64,000 nt of DNA from NCBI GenBank assembly GCA_910583875.1, contig CAJTXT010000002.1, forward strand, positions 186,001-250,000. The letters run 5' to 3'. The notes under the pieces were generated by a model that saw nothing but the letters and a program-made list of their open reading frames with translations, had not been told where the DNA came from and searched no databases. Positions 44,654 through 52,426 of this stretch are shown here, piece by piece. The position numbers and the translations under genes are program-made. This stretch comes from an uncultured Vampirovibrio sp. GTDB lineage: Bacteria; Cyanobacteriota; Vampirovibrionia; Gastranaerophilales; Gastranaerophilaceae. Within the stretch, counting starts at the first letter, position 1. Each line of letters starts with the position of its first letter.

Positions 44654-45649
44654 TTAGAAACCTGCTATATTTTCTTCTCTGGATTTTTCTACTTCACATT
44701 TAACTTGGAAAATTTGACCATATAATTCGCAATTCATACCAAGCTCGTAAGCACGAGTTTGTGTATATTTCATTAAATTATAAATAGGATTTAAATCTCC
44801 ATCAACATTTTTCATTATCCAGTTAAAATCTAAATTAAGTACAACGCTTTTAATATTAATTGATTTACATTTTTCAAGCCAAATGTTTATTTCTTCTTCT
44901 GTATCATTTAATCCTGGGACTATAATATATTTAGCTTTTACATAATCAGCACCTTCAGGCTGTCTTTTTGCATATTCTTCAAGATTTTTCCATACACTGT
45001 CATAAGAATTAACTTGTTTTACTTTTTTATGTATTTCTTTTGAACCTGCATCAATTGAAACAAGAATTCTTACTACACCTTTTTTTAGACCTTTTATAAT
45101 TGCATCACTTTTTTTAATTGCATTTGTATGAATAATAATTTTGGTAAAATCGTGTTTAATAAATTCCTTTAATAATGCTTCAAACTCTTTGTATATTGTT
45201 GGTTCACCGCCTGCAAAGTCAATTGTTCCATCTTTCTTTAAGATATTATTTTTTATCATATCTTTTATAAGCGGCAGAACTTTATAAACTTTAGTATTTT
45301 CAATTACTTCTTTGTCTCTGGGTGCTTCACAGTATATACAATTAGAATTACAAGGAACCCATGGTGTTAATAAAAGATAGTCAATGTAATCTTCATCATC
45401 CCAGTTTTTAAAAGCTGTATTTACGCAATCCTTGCATAATTCCGGACAAGCATTTTCACGATATTTTTTTCTAAGTTCACGTTTTATATCAAAGAATTCT
45501 TTCCAATTTATTTTTTCGCCATGATAATTTTCATAAATTACAGGGCGTCCACCATAGCGCGGATTAAAATTATTACAAGAACGTATACGGTTACAATGGT
45601 CTAAAACCATTCCATGTTCTATGTAGCTGCAGCTTTCAAATCCTTCCAA
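44654..45649 (-). CDS. Radical SAM protein, tandem paralogue C
   Basis: The third gene of a tandem trio. CxxxCxxC is at Cys100, Cys104 and Cys107 (PCNSNCIYC), the SAM-binding GGE in DFAGGEPTI near 144, and ILVSIDAGSKE near 190. Unlike most SPASM enzymes, the extra cysteines lie N-terminal to the core: Cys7, Cys19, Cys25, Cys68, Cys72 and Cys75, with the RYGGRP turn. KAKYIIVPGLNDTEEEI near 238 matches the other two. At 331 residues the three are of equal size. Substrate unknown. Confidence 0.85.
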   Translation of the reverse strand: MEGFESCSYIEHGMVLDHCNRIRSCNNFNPRYGGRPVIYENYHGEKINWKEFFDIKRELRKKYRENACPELCKDCVNTAFKNWDDEDYIDYLLLTPWVPCNSNCIYCEAPRDKEVIENTKVYKVLPLIKDMIKNNILKKDGTIDFAGGEPTIYKEFEALLKEFIKHDFTKIIIHTNAIKKSDAIIKGLKKGVVRILVSIDAGSKEIHKKVKQVNSYDSVWKNLEEYAKRQPEGADYVKAKYIIVPGLNDTEEEINIWLEKCKSINIKSVVLNLDFNWIMKNVDGDLNPIYNLMKYTQTRAYELGMNCELYGQIFQVKCEVEKSREENIAGF

Positions 45650-45659
45650 TGTTTTTTCC

Positions 45660-46646
45660 TTACATTAAATTATATTCTGTTGTTAAGTATCTAAAATTAT
45701 TATAATCTACAAGATTCAAATCAAGTTCTTTTGTTCTTTGAATTATGTAGTTGCATAGATCAACTAAATATTGCGGTTTTTCTTGATTATTAGCTCTAAG
45801 TTCTTTGCAGTAGTCATTTTCAATATCGACAACTACAGATTTAATTCCTGCTTTTATAGTTAGGTCAAGCCATTTGTCTATTTCTTCCTTGTTTGTATTT
45901 ACCTCAGGAATAAGAATAAATTTAGTTTCGACGTATATTTTGTCCTCTATATTTTTTTGAGCTTTAGCGTATTTCTGTGCGTTTTTCCAAAAGTCATTAA
46001 ACTTGTCTACTCTTTTAACTGCTTTAAATGTTTCTCTTGTTCCAGAGTCTGCTGATAGGCATACAGAGAGTTTTTTCTCTTTTATTCCTTTTTCTATTGC
46101 TTTTGAAAATTTAATACCAGAAGAATGGACTGTAATTCTTTGAGCTCCATTTTTTAACAGGAATTTTACTAAATCTTCAAATTCATTAAGAATTGTAGGT
46201 TCGCCGCCAGCGAAGGTGATTTCACCATCTGGTTTGAAAAGTTTCTTTTTAAACAGTTCTTTAATAATAGGCAAAACTTTATAGTGAGGTCTTGAATTGA
46301 AGGCTTTTTTATCCCATTTTGTATAACAGTATATGCAATCGCTGTTACAATGTGTCCAATGATTAAAATGAATATAGTTTATATAATGTTCAGAGTCTTC
46401 CCAACCACGATTTACAAGGTTAAAGCAGCCTTCACATCTAGGGTCAATAATCCCGTTTTTATTATCTTCTATAAATTTTTCTTTTAATTTAAAGATATCA
46501 TCCCAACTAACATCTTTACCGTTATAATTTTCTTTTATGTATAATCTGCCGCCGCCTTTGTGACAACATAAACAGCACATTTCTATATGATCATTTTCAA
46601 AACTTAATCCATGTTGAAGCCAATGGCAGCTTGTATATTCTTGCAT
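45660..46646 (-). CDS. Radical SAM protein, tandem paralogue B
   Basis: The middle gene of the trio. CxxxCxxC is at Cys100, Cys104 and Cys107 (HCNSDCIYC), the GGE motif in TFAGGEPTILNEF near 145, and VCLSADSGTRE near 195. N-terminal cysteines: Cys7, Cys24, Cys25, Cys27, Cys28, Cys71 and Cys74, with the KGGGRL turn. It overlaps the upstream paralogue by one base. At 328 residues, alignment with A and C is continuous from the N-terminus to the C-terminal helix. Confidence 0.85.
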   Translation of the reverse strand: MQEYTSCHWLQHGLSFENDHIEMCCLCCHKGGGRLYIKENYNGKDVSWDDIFKLKEKFIEDNKNGIIDPRCEGCFNLVNRGWEDSEHYINYIHFNHWTHCNSDCIYCYTKWDKKAFNSRPHYKVLPIIKELFKKKLFKPDGEITFAGGEPTILNEFEDLVKFLLKNGAQRITVHSSGIKFSKAIEKGIKEKKLSVCLSADSGTRETFKAVKRVDKFNDFWKNAQKYAKAQKNIEDKIYVETKFILIPEVNTNKEEIDKWLDLTIKAGIKSVVVDIENDYCKELRANNQEKPQYLVDLCNYIIQRTKELDLNLVDYNNFRYLTTEYNLM

Positions 46647-47623
46647 TATAAAGCACCTTTTTTTTCTTCTCTGAATTTCATCATGTGTTCTGCTCTTTCA
46701 TAAAGTTCATATTTTAAACCTAATGATTCTGCCTTATTTTTTGCATAATCAAAAAATGCTATAATTTCATTAGGAACATTTTCTCTTCTCGCATAGAACC
46801 AGTTAGATTCAATTTCGTGTAGAACGCAATTAATACCATTTTCTTTTGCTTTATTAAGCCATAAATCTATTTCTTCTTTTGAATCATTTACATTCGGAAT
46901 GAGAATATATTTAACTTTGACTGCATTCGGGTCTTTTTGGTGAGAAGCATATCTTTTTAGATTTTTCCAAACTTTATTATATGATTTAACTTGTTTTACT
47001 TTTTCGTGCATTTGTTTTGAACCTGCATCAACGGAAACTATTAAATCTACACAGCCATTTTTTAATCCCTTTTCAATTGCACGAGAATATTTTATGCAAG
47101 AAGAATGAATTCTTGTTAATGGGAAACCATAATCCATAAAAATATTTAAGAGTTTATCAAATTCTCTTAAAAGAGTAACTTCTCCGCCTCCGAAACTGAC
47201 ATGACCATTAGGTCTTAATATATCTCTTTTTATCATATCTTTTAATATTGGAAGAAATTTATAATTTTTAGCTTTATTATACCTATCTTTATCTTCCATT
47301 GTAAAACAATATGAACATCTGGAGTTGCATTTTGTCCAATAATCAAGGTTAATCATGCTAATTTTAGAGTGGTCATCTGGCCAATCACGCTCTTCAAGGA
47401 AAATACATCCTTCACACTTATGATAGGTTTCGCCTCTTTTATGCATATCCTTTATTTGTTTTTTAAATTCAAAGAATTTATCCCAATCTACAGGTTCACC
47501 CTTATAATTATCTTGTACAACAGTGTTGCCGCCGCCTTTTGCACTATATAGGCAGCAAACTTTATAATTATCTCTATCGAAATTAATCCCTGATTCTATC
47601 CAGTAACAGCTTTTATATCGCAA
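46646..47623 (-). CDS. Radical SAM protein, tandem paralogue A (first gene of operon)
   Basis: The first gene of the trio, with a TTG start at 47623 supported by GAGGGA 9 bases upstream. CxxxCxxC is at Cys99, Cys103 and Cys106 (KCNSRCSYC), and the GGE-type motif in SFGGGEVTLLREF near 145 has an extra Gly. N-terminal cysteines: Cys6, Cys23, Cys24, Cys70 and Cys73, with the KGGGN turn, suggesting an auxiliary cluster domain before the core. VSVDAGSKQMHEKVKQVKS near 195 is shared with C. At 325 residues, no precursor peptide gene adjoins it. The role could be modification of a surface polymer or a peptide encoded elsewhere. Confidence 0.85.
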   Translation of the reverse strand: MRYKSCYWIESGINFDRDNYKVCCLYSAKGGGNTVVQDNYKGEPVDWDKFFEFKKQIKDMHKRGETYHKCEGCIFLEERDWPDDHSKISMINLDYWTKCNSRCSYCFTMEDKDRYNKAKNYKFLPILKDMIKRDILRPNGHVSFGGGEVTLLREFDKLLNIFMDYGFPLTRIHSSCIKYSRAIEKGLKNGCVDLIVSVDAGSKQMHEKVKQVKSYNKVWKNLKRYASHQKDPNAVKVKYILIPNVNDSKEEIDLWLNKAKENGINCVLHEIESNWFYARRENVPNEIIAFFDYAKNKAESLGLKYELYERAEHMMKFREEKKGAL

Positions 47624-47641
47624 GATAAATCCCTCTTCTTC

Positions 47642-47647
47642 ATTATA
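47642..47647 (-). promoter_or_regulatory. Probable -10 of the radical SAM operon
   Basis: The minus strand reads TATAAT 18 bases before the TTG start, leaving a ~12-base leader that holds the ribosome binding site. No good -35 is visible. Confidence 0.5.
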
Positions 47648-47660
47648 ATTTTATCATAAC

Positions 47661-47701
47661 AATATAAAAAGAGGAAAGACATTCATTATAGAATGTCTTT
47701 C
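47661..47701 (-). terminator. Intrinsic terminator after the 444-residue orphan
   Basis: GAAAGACATTC / GAATGTCTTTC stem (47674-47701) with leftward T5 tail. It separates this gene from the radical SAM operon promoter. Confidence 0.8.
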
Positions 47702-47707
47702 TTTTGT

Positions 47708-49042
47708 TTATTTATTATTATTTTTTAAATCTTGTTCTACGTGGAATTTAGTTGTTCCTGTTTTCATTTCTCTGTATTTATAAACAAGTTTTGGAATTAC
47801 ATAACCTAAGAACAAGCAAGAAATACCAATATTTGTCATTACAGATGTTACTTTTAGTGCTTTAGCTTTGTTTAAGAATTTCTTAACAGGTTCATTAGAT
47901 ACTTTAAATTTATCATCAATATTTTTTAGATTTTCAATTAAACTATCAATAGCTTTCATATCAATATATTTTGAAGTATCTACTACACTATTTCCAGCTT
48001 TATCTTTTACAGTTGAAACTATATTAGATTTCTTTGCTGCTTGTACAATTATGTTATCTGGATTTTGTACAATAAAGTTAAGTTTATCTGTTAATGATTT
48101 TCCTACTGGCATTTTTCTTAAATCAGATGCAATTTTTCCATTTTTTAATGCATCTGCAAATTTACTATCCATTAATACATCAATTTCTAAATCTATAGGT
48201 TTATTTAGAACTTTTGAAGAGAATTTATTAATTCCTTTTTCAATTAATGGACCAAAGCCATATAAGAAGAATAAGAATAATCCTTCTTTTATACTGTGTT
48301 CTGCAAATTCAACTTTATTTCTTGAACATCCAATTCTTTCTGTTGTAATACCAGCATCAATAATTTTCATATTATGAACTGGGTTAAACATAATTGCGTC
48401 TGAAACATTTTTGATAATACCTTTAAATGATGGTTTATTATCATTGTTTTTCTTAAAGTTTTCAATATCTGCAAATATATCAGGTGTTTGTGTTGTTATG
48501 AATGTATCAAATGTATTTGATTTTTTATTATTATTGATATCGTTTAAAACAGTATTTTTTGTATTCTTCTGTTTAGTTTTAGTTAATAAGAAGAAAGTTC
48601 CTAATGTTAATGCTGTAGCAGCAATAATTTTTCCTTTATATAAATTTTTTGCTTTATTGCCGCCATTTTTTAAACAGTCTGAAATAGCATCTTTAACACT
48701 TTGTGTTTTAGAATTAGACATAATGCCTTGAGCATTTTCTTTTGCCCATTGAGCATATTCTTTATTTGCTATAATTCTAGGGTCAACCCCTGGATTAATT
48801 TTTGCTAGTTTATATGCGGTCCAATCTATTAATTTTTTATAAAAAGGAATTCCGCCAATCCAAATAGCTTGAGTACCAAACTCATCTATTGCTCTGTCGA
48901 CTCCTTCGACTTTTCCGCCTTCCTTAAATGACTTATATGTTAAGCTGGCACTGTCTACGCCATCTTTAACCATTATAGGTATTAATGATTCTTTATTTCC
49001 TAATGTAGATATTATTTTTGTTGATATTGCTTGTATTGCCAT
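47708..49042 (-). CDS. Orphan membrane protein with internal SFKG motif
   Basis: A 444-residue protein I cannot name. Features: GTQAIWIGGIPFYKKLIDW near residue 53; a TM segment KIIAATALTLGTFFLLT near 145; a Lys/Asn-rich linker with NKPSFKGIIKN near 207; SIKEGLFLFFLYGFGPLIEKGINK near 250; and a C-terminal TM SVMTNIGISCLFLGYVIPKLVYKYRE near 408. Conserved Gly-Pro turns suggest a real family. A short ORF and a structured leader lie upstream on the same strand. AAGGAAAAAAC precedes the ATG. Confidence 0.7.
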   Translation of the reverse strand: MAIQAISTKIISTLGNKESLIPIMVKDGVDSASLTYKSFKEGGKVEGVDRAIDEFGTQAIWIGGIPFYKKLIDWTAYKLAKINPGVDPRIIANKEYAQWAKENAQGIMSNSKTQSVKDAISDCLKNGGNKAKNLYKGKIIAATALTLGTFFLLTKTKQKNTKNTVLNDINNNKKSNTFDTFITTQTPDIFADIENFKKNNDNKPSFKGIIKNVSDAIMFNPVHNMKIIDAGITTERIGCSRNKVEFAEHSIKEGLFLFFLYGFGPLIEKGINKFSSKVLNKPIDLEIDVLMDSKFADALKNGKIASDLRKMPVGKSLTDKLNFIVQNPDNIIVQAAKKSNIVSTVKDKAGNSVVDTSKYIDMKAIDSLIENLKNIDDKFKVSNEPVKKFLNKAKALKVTSVMTNIGISCLFLGYVIPKLVYKYREMKTGTTKFHVEQDLKNNNK

Positions 49043-49066
49043 TGTTTTTTCCTTTTACATTACGTA

Positions 49067-49150
49067 TTACAAGCCCCAAATTAAATTTCTTAATTTGACA
49101 AATGGGGCATTTGCCATTTTAAGATATTTATTACGTCGTAAATTTTTCAA
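49067..49150 (-). CDS. Candidate 27-residue basic peptide
   Basis: A short ORF too small for standard calling. It starts TTG at 49150 with AAGGAG exactly 7 bases upstream and ends TAA at 49067, 24 bases before the orphan membrane protein's ATG. The peptide begins MKNLRRNKYLK and ends LIWGL. It is net basic, amphipathic and has no Cys. It could be a leader peptide for the downstream gene or a stand-alone small protein. Strong spacing argues that it is translated. Confidence 0.45.
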   Translation of the reverse strand: MKNLRRNKYLKMANAPFVKLRNLIWGL

Positions 49151-49170
49151 TTTTTTTCTCCTTATACATT

Positions 49171-49201
49171 AAAAAAGCCTTCTAAAAAATTAGAAGGCTT
49201 T
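49171..49201 (-). terminator. Intrinsic terminator or attenuator
   Basis: AAAGCCTTCTA / TAGAAGGCTTT stem with A6/T6 flanks. On the leftward strand it lies between the structured element and the 27-residue ORF, so it may end rplI read-through or attenuate the downstream genes. Confidence 0.75.
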
Positions 49202-49217
49202 AAATATTTTGCAACAA

Positions 49218-49311
49218 CAAAATCGATACGATTATATCGTAAAGCCCTCCATATATATGCTACGTCGATTTTGTATGTTTATCATTTTTGCTACCTTTTT
49301 TAATTGTATCA
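49218..49311 (-). ncRNA. Candidate structured leader or small RNA upstream of the attenuator
   Basis: CAAAATCGA (49218-49226) and TCGATTTTG (49265-49273) form a 9-bp helix. It encloses an inner ACGAT-ATA-ATCGT hairpin and a GGAGGG-containing loop. An extended -10 (TGATACAAT, minus strand, 49303-49311) would start a transcript near 49296. A 17-codon ORF (MINIQNRRSIYMEGFTI) with AAGG upstream also fits the element. Whether this is an RNA regulator, a leader peptide or both is unresolved. Confidence 0.35.
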
Positions 49312-49357
49312 GCTATCATATGTTTATAAAAACATAAAGATGATTTTTTTTGCTAGT

Positions 49358-49852
49358 TTATTCAGAAATTTCTTCTTTTTCTTCAACTTCTTCTTTTAAT
49401 ACTTCTGAAGCAACTACATTTACATCTAAGTTAACTTTAACTTTTGAAGTTAATTTAATTGTCATGTTAAATTTACCAAGTTTATTGATTGGTGCATCAA
49501 GTGAAATAGCTTTTCTATCAACTTCAACACCAGCTTTAGCTTGAATTTCTTCTGCTAATTTTTTAGTTGTAATAGCACCAAATAATTTACCGCTTTCGCC
49601 AGCTTTTGCAGAAAATTCAATAACTTCAAGTGCTTCAATTTTCTTTGCAACTTCTAAAGCTTCAGCATGTAATTTTTCTTGTTTTGCTTTAATTCTTGCT
49701 AAATTCTTTTCTCTATTTTCTTTAGCACCTTTTGTTGCTATTTCAGCGAAGTTTTGTGGTAATAAAAAGTTTCTAGCGTAACCATCTTTTACATTAACGA
49801 TATCGCCAGCTTCACCAATATTTTGTACGTCCTTTTTTAGAATAACTTCCAT
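49358..49852 (-). CDS. rplI: Ribosomal protein bL9
   Basis: Binds 23S rRNA domain V at the base of the L1 stalk. The N-terminal signature VILKKDVQNIGEAGDIVNVKDGYARNFL is complete, followed by the long connecting helix and the C-terminal domain with SGKLFGAITTK near residue 93. The 164-residue length includes a short acidic tail (KEEVEEKEE). GGAGATAT precedes the ATG. It is not adjacent to rpsF or rpsR here. Confidence 0.96.
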   Translation of the reverse strand: MEVILKKDVQNIGEAGDIVNVKDGYARNFLLPQNFAEIATKGAKENREKNLARIKAKQEKLHAEALEVAKKIEALEVIEFSAKAGESGKLFGAITTKKLAEEIQAKAGVEVDRKAISLDAPINKLGKFNMTIKLTSKVKVNLDVNVVASEVLKEEVEEKEEISE

Positions 49853-49965
49853 TTTTATATCTCCTTAACTAATATTGTCAATTCAGTATTTTAATCATAT
49901 TAAAAACATAATAAAATGTCACGTATATTTTGCGTGGCACGCTGTGTTTTAATTTTATTTGCGAA

Positions 49966-50163
49966 TTAACCTATAATTGCGTTAAGGTCTTCAACCATTT
50001 TATCTGGATCTACACCATGAACTCTTGCACCTGCTTCAAGATTTTCAAATCTTGCTGCTGCGCATCCGATGCAGCCAAATCCATATTTTTGGAATACTTC
50101 AATTGTTTCAGGATATGATTGAATTATTTCTATTAATCCCATTTCTTTTGTAATTTTTCCCAT
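49966..50163 (-). CDS. DUF1858-family protein
   Basis: A 65-residue protein matching DUF1858, a small helical domain often associated with hybrid-cluster or redox proteins: IIQSYPETIEVFQKYGFGCIGCAAARFENLEAGARVHGVD. The CxxC-type pair (Cys33/Cys36) is typical. The start is ATG 50163 because AAAGGACT lies upstream, and the longer reading lacks family similarity. It is a single gene. Confidence 0.85.
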   Translation of the reverse strand: MGKITKEMGLIEIIQSYPETIEVFQKYGFGCIGCAAARFENLEAGARVHGVDPDKMVEDLNAIIG

Positions 50164-50236
50164 TATATTAGTCCTTTCTCTTGAAATTATTTTTATTATC
50201 ATTAAAAATTATACATCAAGATATAGAAAGGTGTAT

Positions 50237-50392
50237 ATGTTAAAATTTTTTATTGATGTTTTTTGTAAAGATACTGTAATCGGTTTATGTAAATTTGAAG
50301 ATATAAATAAAAATAGATTATATAAAAATAAATATTCTCCTCTTTTTAAAAAAAGAGAAGAACATTTTAAAAAAGTATATTTTGCTTATTGA
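50237..50392 (+). CDS. Candidate 51-residue basic protein
   Basis: A short ORF beginning MLKFFIDVFCKD with AAAGGTGTAT upstream of the ATG. It is Lys-rich and basic toward the C-terminus, with two Cys and no known domain. It runs opposite to its neighbours and overlaps the end of the bifunctional-nuclease-domain gene by 7 bases. It is plausible but unsupported by family similarity. Confidence 0.4.
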   Translation: MLKFFIDVFCKDTVIGLCKFEDINKNRLYKNKYSPLFKKREEHFKKVYFAY

Positions 50393-50895
50393 TCAGATTG
50401 TCTGTCATCTTTGAGTAGTTTTTCAAAATCTGATGGTTTTATGCTTTGAATAAAGTTTCTAAATTCTTGTGATTCTGCTTCATCTTTTTCAGCATCACAA
50501 GATACACTTCCATCTGCTAATACTTTGGCTGAAACAAATATAGGAGCATCAACTCTTATAGCAACTGCAATTGCATCAGAAGGTCTTGAATCTAATGTTA
50601 CTTCATTTCCCTCTTCATTTATTAGATAGATTGTTGAATAGTATGTTTCTTTTTCTACATCATTAATTTCAACTCTATCTACGCTATATCCTGTTTTTTC
50701 AATTACATCAATAATTAAATCATGGGTCATTGGTCTTAATACTTTTATATTTTCAATTTTTCTTATAATAGCACTTGCTTCAGCACTACCAATCCATATA
50801 GGAAGTGCCTTTCTATTATCTTTATCATTTAAAACAATTATAGGTGAGCCGCTTGCAGTATCTATTGCGATACCCATTACTTTCATTTCTATCAT
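50386..50895 (-). CDS. Bifunctional nuclease domain protein (DUF151)
   Basis: A 169-residue protein of the BFN/DUF151 family. MKVMGIAIDTASGSPIIVLND, LPIWIGSAEASAI near 32, RPMTHDLI near 54, LDSRPSDAIAVAIRVDAPIFVS near 102 are diagnostic. Plant members show DNase/RNase activity, and bacterial function is unclear. It ends in a helical extension. It lies 10 bases after map in the adk-map-BFN unit. Confidence 0.9.
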   Translation of the reverse strand: MIEMKVMGIAIDTASGSPIIVLNDKDNRKALPIWIGSAEASAIIRKIENIKVLRPMTHDLIIDVIEKTGYSVDRVEINDVEKETYYSTIYLINEEGNEVTLDSRPSDAIAVAIRVDAPIFVSAKVLADGSVSCDAEKDEAESQEFRNFIQSIKPSDFEKLLKDDRQSDQ

Positions 50896-50905
50896 CTATT
50901 TTTCC

Positions 50906-51658
50906 TTATAATAATTTTGTAAGTATTTCTGGACCATTATCTGTAACATGAACAGTATGTTCAAAGTGAGCAGATGCTTTTTTATCAGCTGTTGAAACTG
51001 TCCAGTCGTCATCTGCAACTGTTACTTCATCGCAGCCTAAGTTTAGCATTGGTTCAATAGCAATTGTCATACCTTTTTGTAATACTAATTTATTATTTGT
51101 TCTGTAATTAAATACAAATGGATCTTCATGCATTTGACGTCCAACACCATGTCCGCCATATTGTCTTACAATACCCAAATTATATTTTTTTGCAACATCT
51201 TCTATTGCACCAGCTACATTTTCAAGCATGTCATTGCTTTTCATGTGTTCTAAACCTGCAAATAAAGATTCCTCAGTTGCTTTTAACAGCATTTTCTTGT
51301 CGTCTGATATATCACCTACGGCATAAGTCCATGCGCTGTCACCAACAAAGCCTTTGTATGTTGCACCAATATCTATACTTATAATATCTCCGTTTTTCAA
51401 TATTACGTCATTAGATGGAATACCATGAACTACTTGTTCATTTATTGAAGCACAAATTGTTCCTGGGAATCCGTGATATCCTAGAAAAGTTGGATCAGCT
51501 TTATTTTCTTTTATTATTTTAAAAGCTAATTCATCAAGTTCTTTTGTTGTAACACCTTCTTTTACTGCATCTTTCATAGCTGCATGAACCAAAGCAACTA
51601 TATTTCCTGCTTGTTTCATCAAATTTATTTCAAATTTTGATTTTCTGTGAATAGACAT
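50906..51658 (-). CDS. map: Methionine aminopeptidase, type I
   Basis: Removes the initiator Met from nascent proteins. GFPGTICASINEQVVHGIP near residue 62, the metal ligands in ISIDIGATYKGFVGD near 95, YGGHGVGRQMHEDPFV near 168 and IEPMLNLG near 200 with the C-terminal FEHTVHVT. At 250 residues it is standard. It starts one base after adk, so expression is coupled. Confidence 0.96.
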   Translation of the reverse strand: MSIHRKSKFEINLMKQAGNIVALVHAAMKDAVKEGVTTKELDELAFKIIKENKADPTFLGYHGFPGTICASINEQVVHGIPSNDVILKNGDIISIDIGATYKGFVGDSAWTYAVGDISDDKKMLLKATEESLFAGLEHMKSNDMLENVAGAIEDVAKKYNLGIVRQYGGHGVGRQMHEDPFVFNYRTNNKLVLQKGMTIAIEPMLNLGCDEVTVADDDWTVSTADKKASAHFEHTVHVTDNGPEILTKLL

Positions 51659-51659
51659 T

Positions 51660-52316
51660 TTATTTTATTGCTCCTGTAAGATTTTTATAAATTGTATCTA
51701 TATCAAGGCTTGCGTCTAATTTAACAAGTAAACCTCTTTTTTCATATAAATCAATTAGTGGTGCTGTTTGTTCAAAGTAAGTAGCAAAACGTTTGTTTGC
51801 AACTTCTTCTGTATCATCATCTCTTCTTGTTAAAGTGCCGCCGCATTTTTCACATTTTGTTTCATCTTTTAATTTCATTGTTTTTAGATTATAAATAGCA
51901 CCGCATTGGCTGCAAGAACGTCTATTAACAAGTCTTTCAACAAGTTTTTCCTGTGCAACTTCAAAATAGAATACTGTTGGTTTTACATCTGTATCTTTGT
52001 CAACTTCAGCAAGAATTTCATCTAACGCATAAGCTTGTTCTAAACTTCTTGGATATCCATCTAATATAAAACCATTAGCACAATCTTCTTTTAAAAGTCT
52101 GTTTTTAATGATTTTAGAAACAAGCTCAATCGGAACTAATTTGCCATTTTCCATAAAGCTGTTAGCAAGTTTACCTTCTTCACTGCCTGATGCTACTTCT
52201 TCTCTTAATAAAGAACCAGTATCTATGTGTGGTAGATTGTAATCTTTTGATAACATTTTTGTTTGTGTTCCTTTTCCGCTTCCTGGAGGTCCAACAAATA
52301 TAAATTCTTTTTTCAT
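51660..52316 (-). CDS. adk: Adenylate kinase with zinc-type lid
   Basis: Interconverts ATP+AMP and 2 ADP. The P-loop GPPGSGKGTQTKM is near residue 7, IDTGSLLREEV near 30, DGYPRSLEQA near 82, and the lid contains CSQCGAIYNLKTM then CEKC, a four-Cys zinc site as in Gram-positive enzymes. The start is ATG 52316 because CAGGTGAAT precedes it and the longer reading is unlike the family. The length of 218 is standard. Confidence 0.95.
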   Translation of the reverse strand: MKKEFIFVGPPGSGKGTQTKMLSKDYNLPHIDTGSLLREEVASGSEEGKLANSFMENGKLVPIELVSKIIKNRLLKEDCANGFILDGYPRSLEQAYALDEILAEVDKDTDVKPTVFYFEVAQEKLVERLVNRRSCSQCGAIYNLKTMKLKDETKCEKCGGTLTRRDDDTEEVANKRFATYFEQTAPLIDLYEKRGLLVKLDASLDIDTIYKNLTGAIK

Positions 52317-52378
52317 TTTATTCACCTGTTCCTTGACTAGTATCTTACACAATTATAACACATTAATAAAATTTGAAT

Positions 52379-52411
52379 AAAAAAATGAGCCCCGAAAGAC
52401 TCATTTTTTAT
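52379..52411 (-). terminator. Intrinsic terminator after secY
   Basis: AAAAAATGAG / CTCATTTTTT stem with a CCCCGAAAGA loop. It separates the ribosomal-protein/secY operon from adk-map. Confidence 0.88.
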
Positions 52412-52426
52412 TTATGTTAACTTTGT

